Positions 56,413 to 63,839 are shown, counted from the stretch's first letter. The stretch is 64,000 bases of DNA from Paraferrimonas sp. SM1919 (GCF_010993985.1 NZ_WINH01000016.1:39011-103010); one strand, 5' to 3'. Made by a program: numbers and translations. The notes: a model not told the origin generated them from the letters alone.

Positions 56413-57864
56413 TCAGCAGCCTGGGCCACAATCTAAACAATGTTTAATCGTTGCGGGACCTAGGTTCAATTTAGCATTTAAATCCCGCAGCGCAGTTCGC
56501 ACGCCCTCTTCAATAACCGGGTGATAGAACGGCATCTCTAGCATTTGTGAAACCGTCATCTTTTGCTGATGCGCCCAAGCCAGTAAGTGTGCCAAGTGTT
56601 CAGCATTAGGGCCCATCATTTCTGCACCTAAGAAACGCCCGGTTCCCTGCTCACCATAAACGTGTAGCAAACCTTGGTTGCGCAGCATCACCCTTGAGCG
56701 ACCTTGGTTTTCAAACGATACCTGACCCACCTCAAAACAACCACAGCTGCCTAAACGCTGCTCAATTTGCTTGCGGGTTTCGCCGACCATTGCCAATTGT
56801 GGATCAGAGAATACCGCTGCAATACTGCTTCTGCGTAAGCCCGCACGAATATCAGGAAAGCGACCCGCATTATCTCCGGCAATACGCCCCTGATCGGCCG
56901 CTTCATGCAATAGCGGTAACTGGTTGCTGGCATCACCGGCGATAAAGATATGCGGTTGGCTGGTTTGCAAGGTATAAAAGTCCGCCGTTGGTATGCCGCT
57001 CTCATCAAGTTCTAACCCGGCGTTTTCAATCGCCAGCTTATCCACATTAGCGCGACGACCGGTAGCAGCTAGCACGTAATCGGTGCTAAAAATTGCTTGT
57101 TCGCCATCTAGGTTAGTAAAGTGAATCTCAACTTTATCACCGACACGCTGCATCGATTGCACCCTAACATCTGGATCTAGGTAGAACTCTTCTTGGAAAG
57201 CCTTAGTGGCGTACTCCATTACGGTTTTATCGGTAAATGGACCAACTTGCCCACCTAGGCCAAACACTTTTACTTGCACGCCCAAGCGGTGCAACGATTG
57301 CCCAAGTTCTAAACCAATAACACCTGGGCCAAATACCGCGACGGATTCAGGCAAATCATCCCAATCAAACACATCATCATTAATGATCAAGCGATCCCCT
57401 AGCTCATGCCACACCTGTGGGTAGGCAGGGCGAGAGCCAGTGGCAATCACCATACGTTTGGCGGTAACCTGAGTATGATCATCCACTTGTAAAGTATGGC
57501 TATCAATAAACTTGGCAAAGCCAATAATTTTATCTTGGGCCGGGATCTCATCAACGCCCTCCAGCACAAAGCCTACAAAGCGGTCACGCTCAGACTTAAC
57601 CCTAGCCATGACTTGCTTGCCATTAATATCAATGTCCCCTGAAGTATGAACACCAAATTTAGGAGCTTTCTCAATTTGATGCACACTTTCAGCGGCAGCG
57701 ATTAGCAACTTTGAAGGCATACAGCCAACTCGGGCACAAGTAGTACCAAATGGGCCACCTTCAATCAGCACAACCGAATCCGTATAAGCTTTGGCACTGC
57801 GATACGCCCCAAGGCCTGCGGTTCCACCACCAATGACGGCTACTTCAACGTTAACTTGTTTCAT
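56413..57864 (-). CDS. Dihydrolipoyl dehydrogenase-like flavoprotein with Cys-rich tail
   Basis: A 483-residue FAD-dependent pyridine nucleotide-disulfide oxidoreductase. FAD motif GGGTAGLGAYRSA is near residue 12, the redox-active disulfide is CARVGCMPSK (about 43-52), NAD motif FGPGVIGLELGQSL lies near 174, and GDASNQLPLLHEAADQGR follows. The C-terminal His/Glu pair is in FYHPVIEEG. It ends CLDCGPGC, three cysteines at 476, 479 and 483 that ordinary Lpd lacks. It is not next to a 2-oxoacid dehydrogenase. An OxyR box lies 76 bases upstream, and the peroxiredoxin gene is its neighbour, so it may reduce a thiol in peroxide defence. Confidence 0.85.
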   Translation of the reverse strand: MKQVNVEVAVIGGGTAGLGAYRSAKAYTDSVVLIEGGPFGTTCARVGCMPSKLLIAAAESVHQIEKAPKFGVHTSGDIDINGKQVMARVKSERDRFVGFVLEGVDEIPAQDKIIGFAKFIDSHTLQVDDHTQVTAKRMVIATGSRPAYPQVWHELGDRLIINDDVFDWDDLPESVAVFGPGVIGLELGQSLHRLGVQVKVFGLGGQVGPFTDKTVMEYATKAFQEEFYLDPDVRVQSMQRVGDKVEIHFTNLDGEQAIFSTDYVLAATGRRANVDKLAIENAGLELDESGIPTADFYTLQTSQPHIFIAGDASNQLPLLHEAADQGRIAGDNAGRFPDIRAGLRRSSIAAVFSDPQLAMVGETRKQIEQRLGSCGCFEVGQVSFENQGRSRVMLRNQGLLHVYGEQGTGRFLGAEMMGPNAEHLAHLLAWAHQQKMTVSQMLEMPFYHPVIEEGVRTALRDLNAKLNLGPATIKHCLDCGPGC

Positions 57865-57939
57865 CTGCTGTCTCTCTTATTGGGTTACTAATTGATTGGC
57901 TGATGCAATTAGTATCGCCCCCCCTTTTAAATAGTTCCA

Positions 57940-57976
57940 ATCGTTTTATTTTATAATATTGATAGCTTTTACCTAT
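57940..57976 (-). promoter_or_regulatory. OxyR operator of the Lpd-like gene
   Basis: The 37 bases show the OxyR layout of four ATAG-type elements. The right arm ATAGCTTTTACCTAT fits ATAGnTnnnAnCTAT exactly, a seven-base spacer separates it, and the left arm ATCGTTTTATTTTAT is a weaker match. It lies 76 bases before the Lpd-like ATG. Confidence 0.75.
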
Positions 57977-57989
57977 CAAGTCGAGTAGT

Positions 57990-58035
57990 AAAAAAGGCAT
58001 GACTCACTTTTATATTAGAGTGCGTCAATGCCTTT
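57990..58035 (-). terminator. Terminator of the peroxiredoxin transcript
   Basis: On the minus strand AAAGGCAT-T-GAC-G-CACT pairs with AGTG-A-GTC-ATGCCTTT, a long imperfect stem followed by six T. It ends the transcript just after the small ORF and separates it from the Lpd-like promoter. Confidence 0.82.
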
Positions 58036-58039
58036 GTGC

Positions 58040-58102
58040 TTATTTACACAGCTGATCGCCGTAGTAATTGTCTGAGTAGTTACACTGCTTAGTTTGACTC
58101 AT
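58040..58102 (-). CDS. 20-residue small ORF downstream of peroxiredoxin
   Basis: An ATG at 58102 is preceded by AAGGAG at ideal spacing and opens a 20-codon ORF ending TAA at 58042-58040. The product is polar and Asn/Tyr-rich in its middle and has two cysteines at residues 7 and 19. It lies between the peroxiredoxin stop (25 bases upstream) and the transcript terminator, so it would be made with the peroxiredoxin. No known family is recognised. The strong ribosome site, its position and the cysteines argue for a real peptide, but 20 codons could still be chance. Confidence 0.5.
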   Translation of the reverse strand: MSQTKQCNYSDNYYGDQLCK

Positions 58103-58127
58103 CGCTTTGCTCCTTATTTTGCACTCT

Positions 58128-58859
58128 TTATTTTGAAAAATGCGCTTCAAGGTCATCTGAACCACCAATGTGTTTCCCACCAATAAACACCTGTGGCACT
58201 GTGGTGCGACCGCTAATGGCTTTCAAGCTGGTAATGCTGGCATTTTCACCCATTACAATTTCTTCAAAGTCATAGCCTTGTGCTGTTAGCAAGTTTTTCG
58301 CTTTCACACAGTATGGGCAACCAGGTTTAGTGATAATGCTTACCGGCTCTTTTTCTGCAAAGTTTGGTGCAATGTAGTTAAGCATGGTGTCTGCATCTGA
58401 AACTTTGAACGGGTCGCCCGGCTCGTTTGGCTCGATAAACATTTTCTCTACCACGCCATCTTTAACCAGCATGCTGTAGCGCCATGAACGCTTACCAAAA
58501 CCTAAGTCATTTTTCTCTACCAGCATACCCATGCCTTCGGTAAATTCGCCGTTACCATCTGGAATGACAGTAATGTTCTCTGCTTCTTGGTCAGCTTTCC
58601 AAGCGTTCATAACAAAGGTATCGTTAACTGAAATACAAACAATCTCATCCACACCTTGGCCTGCAAATGTGGCCGCTAACTCGTTGTAACGTGGTAAATG
58701 GGTAGATGAACAAGTCGGGGTGAATGCACCTGGCAGACTGAAAACAACCACTGTCTTACCTTTAAAGATTTCGTCAGTAGTAACATTAACCCACTCATTG
58801 TTTTGACGAGTTGGAAAAGTAACTTGTGGTACTGCTTGGCCTTCTTTTGATGCGAACAT
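58128..58859 (-). CDS. Hybrid peroxiredoxin-glutaredoxin
   Basis: A 243-residue fusion of a Prx5-type peroxiredoxin and a glutaredoxin. The peroxidatic Cys50 is in [12 protein letters not shown]. The C-terminal glutaredoxin starts near residue 173 with KPGCPYC (181-184), and the GSH-binding TVPQVFIGG and GGSDDL close it. Such hybrids reduce hydroperoxides with glutathione directly. The second ATG (58859) is chosen because GAGGAA lies six bases upstream of it. Divergent oxyR and an OxyR operator show it is peroxide-inducible. A small ORF shares its transcript. Confidence 0.94.
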   Translation of the reverse strand: MFASKEGQAVPQVTFPTRQNNEWVNVTTDEIFKGKTVVVFSLPGAFTPTCSSTHLPRYNELAATFAGQGVDEIVCISVNDTFVMNAWKADQEAENITVIPDGNGEFTEGMGMLVEKNDLGFGKRSWRYSMLVKDGVVEKMFIEPNEPGDPFKVSDADTMLNYIAPNFAEKEPVSIITKPGCPYCVKAKNLLTAQGYDFEEIVMGENASITSLKAISGRTTVPQVFIGGKHIGGSDDLEAHFSK

Positions 58860-58959
58860 AATCATTTCCTCATAGGTGATAAATCGATACTTTAAAACTT
58901 GTTTCAGGGCTGCTCCCTGTTGATGTGTGTATTATTGAACAACTAAGTTGATAGCTCCA

Positions 58960-58996
58960 ATCGTTTGAATCTATACTATTGATAGTTAAAAACTAT
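58960..58996. promoter_or_regulatory. OxyR operator between peroxiredoxin and oxyR
   Basis: ATAGTTAAAAACTAT (58982-58996) and ATCGTTTGAATCTAT (58960-58974), separated by seven bases, match the OxyR 37-bp consensus almost fully. The site lies 20 bases before the oxyR ATG and 100 bases before the peroxiredoxin ATG, so it can serve both. Confidence 0.85.
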
Positions 58997-59015
58997 CAAC
59001 ATCAAACCAATACCC

Positions 59016-59891
59016 ATGAACCTAAAAGACTTTGAATACCTCATCGCCCTGCATCGACATCAGCACTTCCGCAAAGCGGCAGAAGCCTGCTTTGTGTCTC
59101 AACCCACATTGAGTGGTCAAATAAAAAAACTCGAACAAGAGCTAGGGACGGTAGTACTCGAGCGTAATAATCGCCAAGTATTGTTTACAGAACTTGGTGA
59201 ACAACTTGTCGAGCAAGCCAAAAAGATTCTAGTTGAAGTAAAAACCTTTAAAGAACTCGCAGATACCAACTATCAAGAAATGGTAGGCAGGCTAAAAGTA
59301 GGCTTTATCCCAACCGTTGGCCCTTACCTACTACCTAAGTTTATTCCCCAATTAAAACAAACCTACCCTGACTTAAAGTTAGAGCTGCATGAAGATAAAA
59401 CCAGTAATTTGGTTCGTCGCTTACAACAAGGGGAACTAGATTGCTTAATTTTAGCCGCAGTGGCCGATACTCAAGTTCTCAAAGAAATTCATTTGTTCCA
59501 TGAGCCAATGCTGATTGCCGTCAGTAGCGATCATCCCTGGGCCGAGAAAGACAGTATCGATTTGACCCTACTTGCCGGAGAGAAGGTTTTGGCCTTAACC
59601 GAAGGTAACTGTTTTCGCGATCAAGCCTTAGGCTTTTGCATGAAAGCCGGTGCCATTGAAGACAATAGCTATCAAAGTACCTCTATTGAAACATTAAGGA
59701 ATATGGTCGCTACCGGGGCGGGCTTAAGTTTATTGCCGCAAATGACTACTCCAAAGGAACGCCAAAAAGATGGCGTCAGCTATATCGCTATTGCTGAACC
59801 CGCACCTAGCCGAGAAATCACTCTAGCCTACCGCCCTGGAAGCCCATTAGCGACTAAGTTCAACAAGCTGGCTGAATTAATAACTATTTGA
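59016..59891 (+). CDS. oxyR: Peroxide-sensing regulator OxyR
   Basis: A 291-residue LysR-type regulator. The N-terminal helix-turn-helix reads HFRKAAEACFVSQPTLSGQIKKLE. The redox cysteines are exactly at 199 and 208 (GNCFRDQALGFC), the E. coli positions, so peroxide-driven disulfide formation is expected. It is divergent from the hybrid peroxiredoxin and controls that gene, and probably the Lpd-like gene, via the two operators. Length is standard. Confidence 0.96.
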   Translation: MNLKDFEYLIALHRHQHFRKAAEACFVSQPTLSGQIKKLEQELGTVVLERNNRQVLFTELGEQLVEQAKKILVEVKTFKELADTNYQEMVGRLKVGFIPTVGPYLLPKFIPQLKQTYPDLKLELHEDKTSNLVRRLQQGELDCLILAAVADTQVLKEIHLFHEPMLIAVSSDHPWAEKDSIDLTLLAGEKVLALTEGNCFRDQALGFCMKAGAIEDNSYQSTSIETLRNMVATGAGLSLLPQMTTPKERQKDGVSYIAIAEPAPSREITLAYRPGSPLATKFNKLAELITI

Positions 59892-59945
59892 AATTAGATA
59901 CTTTACTGACTACATTGAACAATAAACAAACAGCAAATAAGGTTA

Positions 59946-60704
59946 ATGATGGCCAGTAACTATTCGGCAATAGGGATCCCTGATGACTCCAATGAATCGC
60001 TGCAGCAGTTTATCCAGCAAGTATTAGAATCTGGCGACGTTGACGTTAATGATACCCCTGAGGGTAAGTATTACATTTGGCAAGAAAACAGCGGCGGTCA
60101 AGCCTGGCTGCAAGTGACCCATGATAATGAGCTGCTAGGAGTGGCACCGGCCTTTATAGGGCAGTCTCAATTAACCGCGCGCATTAGCCGGTTTATTCAA
60201 TCGGAACAGGACAATGACCTTGAAGGTGCCATTTATGCCTGGGCCAATCCCCAAGATGACAGTGAGGACTCAGGGGATTACCCTTTCCTTTGTGATGTGG
60301 TGAATGCCGGTGCAGTCAACGAAGCCAATTTACCCATCACATTAACCCTTAATGTTTCCGCTTTTGCCCACGAACTAACGCTATTTGCCGATGAGCAGGA
60401 ATTTAAACAGGCGCAACAACAGCAAGATGCAATATTTAGCTCACAATCCTTTATTCCAACCGGGCTGTTTAACGATGAACAATATCCCGATGCTCCCCCA
60501 AAACCCCTGGCTTATTTTATTGGTCATATTGTCGATCATAAATTATGTCGCCACCCCCTCACTAACAACCAATATTATTGGATGTTAGTGAAAACCCTTG
60601 GGGGAACAATTGATGTTGTCAGCGCCACGGAACTGATTGAAGAACCTATTAATAATGGTGGCATTATTTCTGGTAGGTTCTGGCTAAGCACTATTATTAG
60701 CTAA
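59946..60704 (+). CDS. Cytoplasmic protein of unknown function
   Basis: A 252-residue acidic, soluble protein without signal peptide or membrane segment. No family is recognised. Notable blocks are a mid-protein FLCDVVNAGAVNEANLP and a C-terminal half with YFIGHIVDHKLCRHPLTNNQYYW, followed by a short ISGRFWLS close. It has two adjacent ATG starts (59946, 59949) with AAGGT upstream. It lies 54 bases after oxyR on the same strand and may be co-transcribed. Its 3' end overlaps the ada gene by eight bases. Confidence 0.65.
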   Translation: MMASNYSAIGIPDDSNESLQQFIQQVLESGDVDVNDTPEGKYYIWQENSGGQAWLQVTHDNELLGVAPAFIGQSQLTARISRFIQSEQDNDLEGAIYAWANPQDDSEDSGDYPFLCDVVNAGAVNEANLPITLTLNVSAFAHELTLFADEQEFKQAQQQQDAIFSSQSFIPTGLFNDEQYPDAPPKPLAYFIGHIVDHKLCRHPLTNNQYYWMLVKTLGGTIDVVSATELIEEPINNGGIISGRFWLSTIIS

Positions 60705-61749
60705 ATTTGGATTCGTGGTCTAACAACCACTGCTTACGAGCTAAACCGCCGCCATAACCAGTTAACGATCCATCCTTACCTATTACTCGGTGGGAAGGAA
60801 TCATGATCGCCACCTTATTGGCACCGTTGGCATTCGCCACCGCTCGCACCGCTTTGGGGTTATCAATGCGATTGGCTTGATCTTGATAGCTCGCAGTAGA
60901 ACCATATTCAATCCCTTGTAAGGCTGACCACACCTGTTGCTGGAAAGCACTGCCAGGGGTATCCAAGGCCACCTCAAAAAATTGCCGCTCACCGGCAAAA
61001 TACTTCGTCAGTTCAGATTTGGCCTGCTTGATATGTGGGTTTTCACCATAACGAATGGTGGCTTTGAAACGCTTTTGTAAATCAGCAAATTCGGTTTCCA
61101 ACATGCGCCTATCAACAAACTCTAGCAAACAGATGCCGTTATCACTGGCACAAATAAACATAGGTCCAATCGGGGAACTATAGCGGCTAATCACAATCAC
61201 ATTTTGTTTTAGTGCCGCCTTAGGTGCCTGACCTGTCACTTGCTTTACGGTATAACCAAAGCCACTTAATGATTGGTAACCAGCCTCTAGGGCACTGTCG
61301 ATGGTTCTCGCTCCTTGTTTTAACTCTAATATAGCCGCATTAACCCTCAACATGCGCTGGTAAGCTTGAAACGTCATACCATAATGCTTATTAAACCAAC
61401 GTCGTAGCATAGAAGGACTGATCCCATGCTGCTGCAACTGCCAATCAGAGAGCTTTTGCTCTGGCTGTTTCGATAATAGTTGTAAAGCGATCTGTACTGG
61501 ATTAGGCGCCTGGTTAGCGTTTTCGGTAGGGCGACAGATCTTGCAGGGACGAAAACCCGCATCCAAAGCCGATTTGAAATCACTGTAAAACAACACATTT
61601 TCAAACTTAGGTTTACGGGCTCTACAGCTCGCAATACAAAAAATAGACGTGGTTTTCACGCCGACAAAGAAAGTCCCATCAAACTGACTGTCCTTTGAGA
61701 CTAAAGCTTGGTAATACTCATGTATTTTGTGTTTATCTTGTATATGCAT
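60697..61749 (-). CDS. ada: Ada-type regulator with Ser in place of the O6-alkyl acceptor Cys
   Basis: A 350-residue protein with the full Ada layout. The N-terminal zinc site has Cys38, 42, 69 and 72 (FCIASC, CKIC) at the E. coli positions; Cys38 is the methylphosphotriester acceptor. An AraC helix-turn-helix lies at about 85-180 and the O6-methylguanine methyltransferase domain at about 185-350. In that domain the universal PCHRV reads IPSHRVIG, with Ser319 (codon TCC, 60795-60793) in place of the acceptor Cys. It therefore resembles alkyltransferase-like proteins and probably binds but cannot repair O6-alkylguanine. The frame is intact otherwise. Confidence 0.88.
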   Translation of the reverse strand: MHIQDKHKIHEYYQALVSKDSQFDGTFFVGVKTTSIFCIASCRARKPKFENVLFYSDFKSALDAGFRPCKICRPTENANQAPNPVQIALQLLSKQPEQKLSDWQLQQHGISPSMLRRWFNKHYGMTFQAYQRMLRVNAAILELKQGARTIDSALEAGYQSLSGFGYTVKQVTGQAPKAALKQNVIVISRYSSPIGPMFICASDNGICLLEFVDRRMLETEFADLQKRFKATIRYGENPHIKQAKSELTKYFAGERQFFEVALDTPGSAFQQQVWSALQGIEYGSTASYQDQANRIDNPKAVRAVANANGANKVAIMIPSHRVIGKDGSLTGYGGGLARKQWLLDHESKFS

Positions 61750-61926
61750 GGTCAGATCGAAAAATCATGTTGTACGTTCAAAGTACCCCTAAGGAACCGC
61801 AGCATACAACCGAAAACTGAACAACTAAATATAAATCTACCAGTAAATTTAATTGCTTATCACTTAATGAGTCCGTAATTTAAATAAATACACATAGAAA
61901 ATCAGTAAATTTAATAGGGAAATATA

Positions 61927-62814
61927 ATGCAAACGGATGTAGTCACTAACCTTATACTACCGATCTCGCTATTCATCATTATGTTTGGCATGGGGCTATC
62001 ATTAACCCTTAGTGACTTTAAACGAGTAGCTAGCCAGCCTAAAGCTGCGCTAGTGGGAATAATTAGCCAGTTCATCGCTTTACCCATAGTGGCATTTATT
62101 ATCGCGAGTGCTGTTAACTTATCCCCAGAACTGGCGGTAGGGTTAATGATCATCGCATTTGCACCTGGTGGCGTCACCTCCAACATGTTTGTCAATTTAG
62201 CGAAAGCAGACCTGGCCCTGTCAATAAGCTTAACCGCAGTGATAAGCCTACTGGCTCCCTTTACCATTCCGCTATTAACCTACCTAGCGATGAACCACTT
62301 TATGGAAGCAGGGCAGCGCATAGAACTACCTATTATTAAGACCATCATCCAACTGCTAGTGATAACAGTGCTACCTGTCAGCTTAGGCATGCTAGCCAGC
62401 AGACAATGGCCTAAGGTCGCAAACCGTTTAGAGCAAAAACTTAAGCTGTTTTCAGTATTGTTCCTATTCTTTATTGTGCTTACTATTTGTATCCAAAACA
62501 GGGCAGAGCTAGTTTCATTCTTTATCGAAACAGGCATTGCAACTTTGATACTCAACATAACAGCCTTAATATTAGGCTACTGGATTGCCAAAGCTTATAG
62601 GCTTAATAAAGCTCAAACAATCACTATAGGCTTCGAAGTCGGTATCCAAAATGGCACTTTAGCCATACTCATCGCAGGCACCTTACTCTCTAATGCCACC
62701 ATGGTGATCCCTGCCGCTACTTACAGCATCTTTATGTTTATCACTGGCTTTATCTTCCTGCAAATCATCAAGCCCAAAAGCCAGAGAATATTAGATACAA
62801 AAAACCACGCCTAA
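61927..62814 (+). CDS. Bile acid:sodium symporter (BASS) family transporter
   Basis: A 295-residue membrane protein of about nine to ten helices. The BASS signatures are FGMGLSLTLSDF near residue 20, APGGVTSNMFVNLAKADLALS (about 79-99) and the late GFEVGIQNGTLAI segment with a Na+-binding Glu and Gln. Members import organic anions such as bile acids, pyruvate or pantoate; the substrate is unknown. The final residues (ILDTKNHA) and stop overlap a fragment of the repeat found downstream, so the C-terminus may be repeat-derived. Confidence 0.87.
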   Translation: MQTDVVTNLILPISLFIIMFGMGLSLTLSDFKRVASQPKAALVGIISQFIALPIVAFIIASAVNLSPELAVGLMIIAFAPGGVTSNMFVNLAKADLALSISLTAVISLLAPFTIPLLTYLAMNHFMEAGQRIELPIIKTIIQLLVITVLPVSLGMLASRQWPKVANRLEQKLKLFSVLFLFFIVLTICIQNRAELVSFFIETGIATLILNITALILGYWIAKAYRLNKAQTITIGFEVGIQNGTLAILIAGTLLSNATMVIPAATYSIFMFITGFIFLQIIKPKSQRILDTKNHA

Positions 62815-62851
62815 TACCCAGTAAAAAAGGCGAGGGCTTATCTGTAGTCTC

Positions 62852-62925
62852 GACAAAAGTACAGGAAGTACTTTTGCACAGCGTTAGCTGCCTGTAGGGT
62901 GAGCTACAGGGATGTAGCGAATGAA
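62852..62925. repeat. Repeat block A, copy 1
   Basis: Matches 63358-63431 with five differences in 74 bases. It contains the hairpin AAAAGTAC-aggaa-GTACTTTT and a GTAG/CTAC inverted pair. Confidence 0.85.
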
Positions 62926-62987
62926 CCGGGCGAAATGGACCGAAGCGTAGCTTCGCAGCCATGTGGCGGAAGACAGGACGTCTTCCT

Positions 62988-63089
62988 GAGGGATCTACCA
63001 GGGACGGGGCAGGGCGTAAGATCCAACAGCCCAACTACGTAATTAACAAAGATCGATGTGAGCGACCGAGATTGCGCAGCAATCAGGGC
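62988..63089. repeat. Repeat block B, copy 1
   Basis: Matches 63251-63352 with three differences in 102 bases. It includes GGATCT/AGATCC ends and an ATTGCGCAGCAAT inverted pair. Confidence 0.88.
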
Positions 63090-63104
63090 TCGGGTGAATG
63101 TTTC

Positions 63105-63188
63105 GTCCAAGCTCCCCATAACAGCCAACGAATTTCAGATACAAAAAAGCCCTCGCATTGCTGCAAGGGCTTATCTGTAGTGGCGGAG
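63105..63188 (-). repeat. Repeat block C, copy 1, with terminator
   Basis: Matches 63441-63524 closely. Read on the minus strand it starts with the tRNA-Asp acceptor end (CTCCGCCACTA) and then forms the terminator AAGCCCT/AGGGCTT (63147-63172) with a run of T. Confidence 0.85.
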
Positions 63189-63250
63189 CGGGTGAGGAAG
63201 ACCGAAACGAAGTTTCGCAGCTGACGAACACTTGCCATCGACGGCAAGTG

Positions 63251-63352
63251 GAGGGATCCACCAGGGACGGGTCAGGGCGTAAGATCCAACAGCCCAACTA
63301 CTTAATTAACAAAGATCGATGTGAGCGACCGAGATTGCGCAGCAATCAGGGC
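63251..63352. repeat. Repeat block B, copy 2
   Basis: Second copy of B, placed directly before block A copy 2, unlike copy 1, which precedes block C. Confidence 0.88.
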
Positions 63353-63357
63353 GTCGG

Positions 63358-63431
63358 GACAAAAGTACAGGAAGTACTTTTGCACAGCGTTAGCTGCCCG
63401 AAGGGTGAGCCACAGGGATGTGGTGAATGAA
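63358..63431. repeat. Repeat block A, copy 2
   Basis: Second copy of A, adjoining B copy 2 and C copy 2. Confidence 0.85.
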
Positions 63432-63440
63432 TGTGGTCCC

Positions 63441-63524
63441 GTCCAAGCTCCCTGTAAAAGCCACCAAATTTAAGATACAAAAAAGCCCTCGCATTGCTGC
63501 AAGGGCTTATCTGTAGTGGCGGAG
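63441..63524 (-). repeat. Repeat block C, copy 2, with terminator
   Basis: Second copy of C. Its terminator (63479-63508 on the minus strand) directly follows the degenerate tRNA-Asp, whose 3' end forms the start of the block. Confidence 0.85.
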
Positions 63525-63607
63525 GACACGGGACTCATACCCGCGCTCCCCGTCGTGACAGGCCGCTGCTTCTAGGTAAAGAGTCTAACTAACTGAACTA
63601 CCGCTCA
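63517..63607 (-). pseudogene. Degenerate tRNA-Asp
   Basis: Read on the minus strand it follows tRNA-Asp nearly throughout: GAGCGGTAGTTCAGTT, the anticodon loop CTGTCAC, the T-arm and a CCGCCA-type 3' end. But about 14 extra bases are inserted between the D-arm and anticodon stem, the anticodon stem is mispaired, and the T-loop reads GTATGAG in place of GTTCGAG. It should not be a working tRNA. It lies 73 bases downstream of the intact tRNA-Asp on the same strand. Confidence 0.8.
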
Positions 63608-63638
63608 GTGCTGTAAGCACTTATTTAGATTCACATAC

Positions 63639-63671
63639 GAAAAAGGCTCAACCTTTCGGTTGAGCCTTCTC
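63639..63671 (-). terminator. Terminator of the rrn/tRNA-Asp transcript
   Basis: AAGGCTCAACC pairs with GGTTGAGCCTT around GAAA (11 bp) and is followed by T on the minus strand. It starts nine bases after the tRNA-Asp 3' end. Confidence 0.9.
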
Positions 63672-63679
63672 GTTAATAG

Positions 63680-63756
63680 TGGCGGAGCGGACGGGACTCG
63701 AACCCGCGACCCCCGGCGTGACAGGCCGGTATTCTAACCAACTGAACTACCGCTCC
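63680..63756 (-). tRNA. tRNA-Asp (anticodon GTC)
   Basis: The minus strand gives a full cloverleaf of 77 bases with encoded CCA. The acceptor stem is GGAGCGG/CCGCTCC, the D-loop contains AGTTGGTT, the anticodon GTC (63722-63720) is in CTGTCAC with stem CCGGC/GCCGG, and the T-loop is GTTCGAG. It closely follows E. coli tRNA-Asp. It is the distal tRNA of an rrn operon, 83 bases after the 5S gene, with a TTCG hairpin (63757-63774) just upstream. Confidence 0.97.
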
Positions 63757-63839
63757 TTTAGACCGAAGTCTAAATCCTTTTTAAGTCGCCAAGGTGTCAT
63801 ACTTGGGAGACTCGTTTACCTTAGTAAACTTAATTTAGA

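Larger units (their letters stand above)
62825..63524. repeat. Mosaic of direct repeats with tRNA-Asp 3' ends and terminators
   Basis: This 700-base stretch holds no credible gene. It is built from paired blocks. A copies are 62852-62925 and 63358-63431 (74 bases, five differences by eye). B copies are 62988-63089 and 63251-63352 (102 bases, three differences). C copies are 63105-63188 and 63441-63524 (84 bases). Block order differs between halves, so it is not a simple tandem array. Each C ends with the tRNA-Asp 3' segment (CTCCGCCACTA on the minus strand) plus a terminator. Many short palindromes lie inside, such as AAAGTAC/GTACTTT. Confidence 0.85.

Noticed and set aside
62768..63430. Several ORFs of 74-90 codons on both strands in the repeat mosaic (for example 62961-63224 and 63043-63297)
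   Set aside because: They overlap on opposite strands, follow the repeats rather than any protein family, lack Shine-Dalgarno sites and cross terminators and tRNA remnants.
63757..63774. TTCG hairpin between 5S and tRNA-Asp as a terminator
   Set aside because: The stem TTTAGAC/GTCTAAA lacks a T-run on the minus strand and sits inside an rrn transcript, so it is more likely a processing or spacer structure.
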